Source of the DNA: a virus
Direction: 5' to 3' (one strand)
IMG/VR virus record: IMGVR_UViG_3300036985_005881
Location: 1-22,584 of that record
DNA length: 22,584 bases
Below are positions 20,383-22,584 of the stretch, piece by piece. Each line of letters starts with the position of its first letter. Position 1 is the stretch's first letter. The notes below the pieces were generated by a model. The model was not told the DNA's origin, made no database searches, and worked only from the letters and a program-made list of their open reading frames with translations. Made by a program: the position numbers and the translations under genes.

Positions 20383-22559
20383 ACCAACCGTCCAGTGGGC
20401 AACATACCAGGCATCATAGCGTGCACCTGTATCTTTGCGCCTGCTTGGTTATTCCTCATCCTAAACTGTAAAAACCTGGCTGTCTGGTTAATCCAAATCT
20501 TAACCCAGTTTTTTGACCCTATAGTCCCTGGTAGATTAGAGCAATCAACTCGGTATTGAAAGGTAGGTACGCTATCAACGCCTGTGTCATTGGTGATGAC
20601 ATCAATGTCTAAGAAAGCCGGTACTCGGACTCCGTCTTGCTCTAGAATCGTTTCGGCTACACTTACGTAGAAATAGATCCATCCGCATCGCACCTTCTTG
20701 TCAGAATCGACGAATGGGTTGAGTTTTTTGCTCAAAGCTTCCATAGCAATCGTTTTAGACGCAACACCGCCGTCTGTGTAGGCCGAAAAGCCAAGGGTTG
20801 GTATGTCTACATCAAAAGTGTTCCAAGGCGTTTGTATGGCCTTTATTGCGCCTTGCTTATAGTTTGCCTCAGTCATGCCATTAACAGACTGGAAAACAAT
20901 GTTGTCTCCAATCTCGTAGTTGTTCCAATCAGTAGTAACTCGAAGGGTATCTGCATCGATTACGCTCATATCTCGGATCTTCTCGGGATTGTCTTCGTTT
21001 TGGGTATCATTCAACCTCCAGATCTCCCCTTTGTGACCGCCACCAATTGATATGGGAGCACCTTTGGAGAAGGGAAACGCATTCCAGTTTCCAAACGTTA
21101 CAGCTAAAGCATCCCAAGAAGCAAATCCGTTAACTGCCGTAAGATCGGACCATTGGACAGTGATAGCAAGCTGGAAATTTCCCATGCATGACAGTGGGAT
21201 ACGATATATCGCATAGTTGTCCTCATCAAAGTTGATGACCAGAATTCTATCCGACTCTCCGTTAGTGAGTAATGGCGGGCGAATTGTTCCCTCGGAAGGA
21301 TGTATCAGATAGACATCTCTATCCTCATCCAAAAATCCCGAAAAACAACGAGTAAACTGATCGGACTTAATGTTATTAAAGGTGAAGTCAGGCAAACTTT
21401 GATCAATCCTGACTACCTCATAACCGTCGCAGTTGATCAATCCTCGTGTACTAGCGGCCATAGTTCTATTCAGGTAAGAGATAACAGAGAATGCGGCTCC
21501 TGATCCCCTTGAGCCGTCGATCCTCTGTAGAGAAAAGGGAACTACGTCGTTACCCGTATACTTCATGACCCATGTGCCGGCTTCTGTGTAGAAGAGGACA
21601 TCGTCTCGATTAAAAGCAGCTCCGGAAAACCAGGTGTTGTCTGGAATGTCAATGAGCCCAGCTCCTGTCGCTGTATTGTCAAAGTTATCGCAGTTGGCAC
21701 CTGTTCCGGAGATGCGAATTCGTCTTGGGAAGAGAATCCCGTTTTCTATAGTTTGAAAAAGAACCAGCCTGTCTTTCACGTTGAATATTTGCCGAGCATT
21801 TAACGTGCCAGGTGAGAAGGTTGGAGCATAAGCCGATACCGTTGTGCCATCATATTGTTGGATTACATCCCCAACAACTCCATTGCTGAAAAGTAGTCGA
21901 GGAACGCTAACAGCACTTGCATAGTTAACCGATGACCAAAAATCTGTGGCAGAGCAATTATAGGGTGTAGCTGAACTGATATCGTCCAGTCTGTCAGTAG
22001 TAGGATTGTACCTATTCACATAAGTTGTGTCAGCTACGATCAACTCCCTAACATTATTTGTCGGGTAAAAGCTCATTATTCCCATGACAGGAAATCCAGG
22101 ATGGTAGCTGTAGGTCAAAAGAACTGTGGAAGCAACAGCAGGCGGCAAAGTGAAGCTTATTGATACTGAGCCACTTGTATAGTCAATTGTTCCCGTTCCG
22201 TTTCCTGTAAAGGCACCAATTCCGTTGTCTGTGAGAACTTGAACAGGGTTGCTACCTGTGATGACCACTCGACCTCTAGCAACTGGAGTAGTAAGCGTCC
22301 AAGTAAATGCAGTATTCACTCCATCGATGGCTCCAGTCGCAGGAGGAACGGCTGCAATCTCATGAACCATTCGGCTTTCTGTGTAGGTAGACTTCAATCC
22401 GTTTGCATATCCGCTATACCCGTCTCTTTTCGTTGTGACACCCCTATAAACATAAGCATCCAATAGCTCAACAAAGGCATCATTTGGAATAAGCCACGGT
22501 TGAAGCTCTCTATCGAGGCCAGTGGCGTACTTAGCTATTAAAAAGGATTGATAAGTCAT
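20379..22559 (-). CDS. Tail nozzle/stabilisation-type protein (P22 gp10/T7 gp12-like), 726 aa
   Basis: The protein looks like a podovirus nozzle: a long beta-propeller-type sequence with repeated FPR/Y and WxxxxxN segments, an N-terminal connector-like part (YATGLDRELQPWLIPNDAFV) and a C-terminal end (WVKIWINQTARFLQFRMRNN, then PGMLPTGRLV). Residues about 70-150 contain an inserted beta-sandwich (GAIDGVNTAFTWTL, GNGTGTIDYTSGSVSISFT) of a type found repeatedly in bacterial and phage surface proteins. It would cap or extend the tail below the portal. The ATG is at 22559, 26 bases from the window edge, with a weak RBS. Confidence 0.82.
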   Translation of the reverse strand: MTYQSFLIAKYATGLDRELQPWLIPNDAFVELLDAYVYRGVTTKRDGYSGYANGLKSTYTESRMVHEIAAVPPATGAIDGVNTAFTWTLTTPVARGRVVITGSNPVQVLTDNGIGAFTGNGTGTIDYTSGSVSISFTLPPAVASTVLLTYSYHPGFPVMGIMSFYPTNNVRELIVADTTYVNRYNPTTDRLDDISSATPYNCSATDFWSSVNYASAVSVPRLLFSNGVVGDVIQQYDGTTVSAYAPTFSPGTLNARQIFNVKDRLVLFQTIENGILFPRRIRISGTGANCDNFDNTATGAGLIDIPDNTWFSGAAFNRDDVLFYTEAGTWVMKYTGNDVVPFSLQRIDGSRGSGAAFSVISYLNRTMAASTRGLINCDGYEVVRIDQSLPDFTFNNIKSDQFTRCFSGFLDEDRDVYLIHPSEGTIRPPLLTNGESDRILVINFDEDNYAIYRIPLSCMGNFQLAITVQWSDLTAVNGFASWDALAVTFGNWNAFPFSKGAPISIGGGHKGEIWRLNDTQNEDNPEKIRDMSVIDADTLRVTTDWNNYEIGDNIVFQSVNGMTEANYKQGAIKAIQTPWNTFDVDIPTLGFSAYTDGGVASKTIAMEALSKKLNPFVDSDKKVRCGWIYFYVSVAETILEQDGVRVPAFLDIDVITNDTGVDSVPTFQYRVDCSNLPGTIGSKNWVKIWINQTARFLQFRMRNNQAGAKIQVHAMMPGMLPTGRLV

Positions 22560-22584
22560 TATACGCTGTACACAATTAAGTTAC

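Noticed and set aside
1-22584. CRISPR array, rRNA, tRNA, insertion sequence or attachment site
   Set aside because: No regular spacer-repeat pattern, conserved RNA sequence, transposase or paired core site was found by reading.

Overview
The window reads as part of a temperate-type, short-tailed (podovirus-like) phage genome or prophage. It carries a lambdoid-style replication and recombination region next to a block of virion tail and ejection genes. By eye the base composition is moderately AT-rich (around 42% GC in the stretches I counted). No host genes, rRNA, tRNA, CRISPR array or attachment site were seen. The host cannot be named: double lipobox lipoproteins and a P22/T7-like tail nozzle fit a Gram-negative host, but that is inference.

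Layout: (1) 57-3100, plus strand: small tightly coupled accessory genes (one LPD29-like, one Xre-type HTH), ending in a serine recombinase. (2) 7209-2928, minus strand: an early replication operon of small winged-helix or unknown proteins, a zinc-ribbon protein, a winged-helix protein, a phage O-like initiator carrying an iteron array inside its gene, a DnaC-like helicase loader, a small protein with an SSB-like acidic C-terminal tip, and a RusA resolvase that runs convergently into the recombinase. (3) 7210-7661: a divergent control region. Its leftward promoter (TTGACA-17-TACTTT) has a 17-bp palindrome over the -10, and its rightward promoter (TTGTCT-17-TACTGT) has a 15-bp palindrome filling the spacer. 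The two palindromes share TTACT half-sites, much like a lambda PL/PR switch. (4) 7662-9798, plus strand: a recombination operon of a PD-(D/E)XK exonuclease, a tiny frameshifted gene and a RecT-type annealing protein, then a fused double-lipoprotein and a small zinc-ribbon protein. (5) 22559-9970, minus strand: a late operon of tail nozzle protein, small structural protein, Gly-zipper ejection protein, two further internal/ejection-type proteins plus a partial paralogue, two repetitive fibres sharing a 70-residue module, and small fibre-associated proteins. It ends at a strong intrinsic terminator (9806-9839).

How it works together (inference): the divergent promoters drive replication (initiator at its intragenic origin, loader, annealing protein, exonuclease, RusA) and recombination. 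The leftward late operon builds the tail, ejection apparatus and receptor-binding fibres. Capsid, portal, terminase and lysis genes are not in the window and presumably lie beyond the right edge or elsewhere. The most notable signals are the iteron array maintained in different reading frames inside the initiator gene, the palindrome-controlled divergent promoters, the broken microgene bracketed by two ATGA couplings, and the paired lipoproteins fused in one frame.
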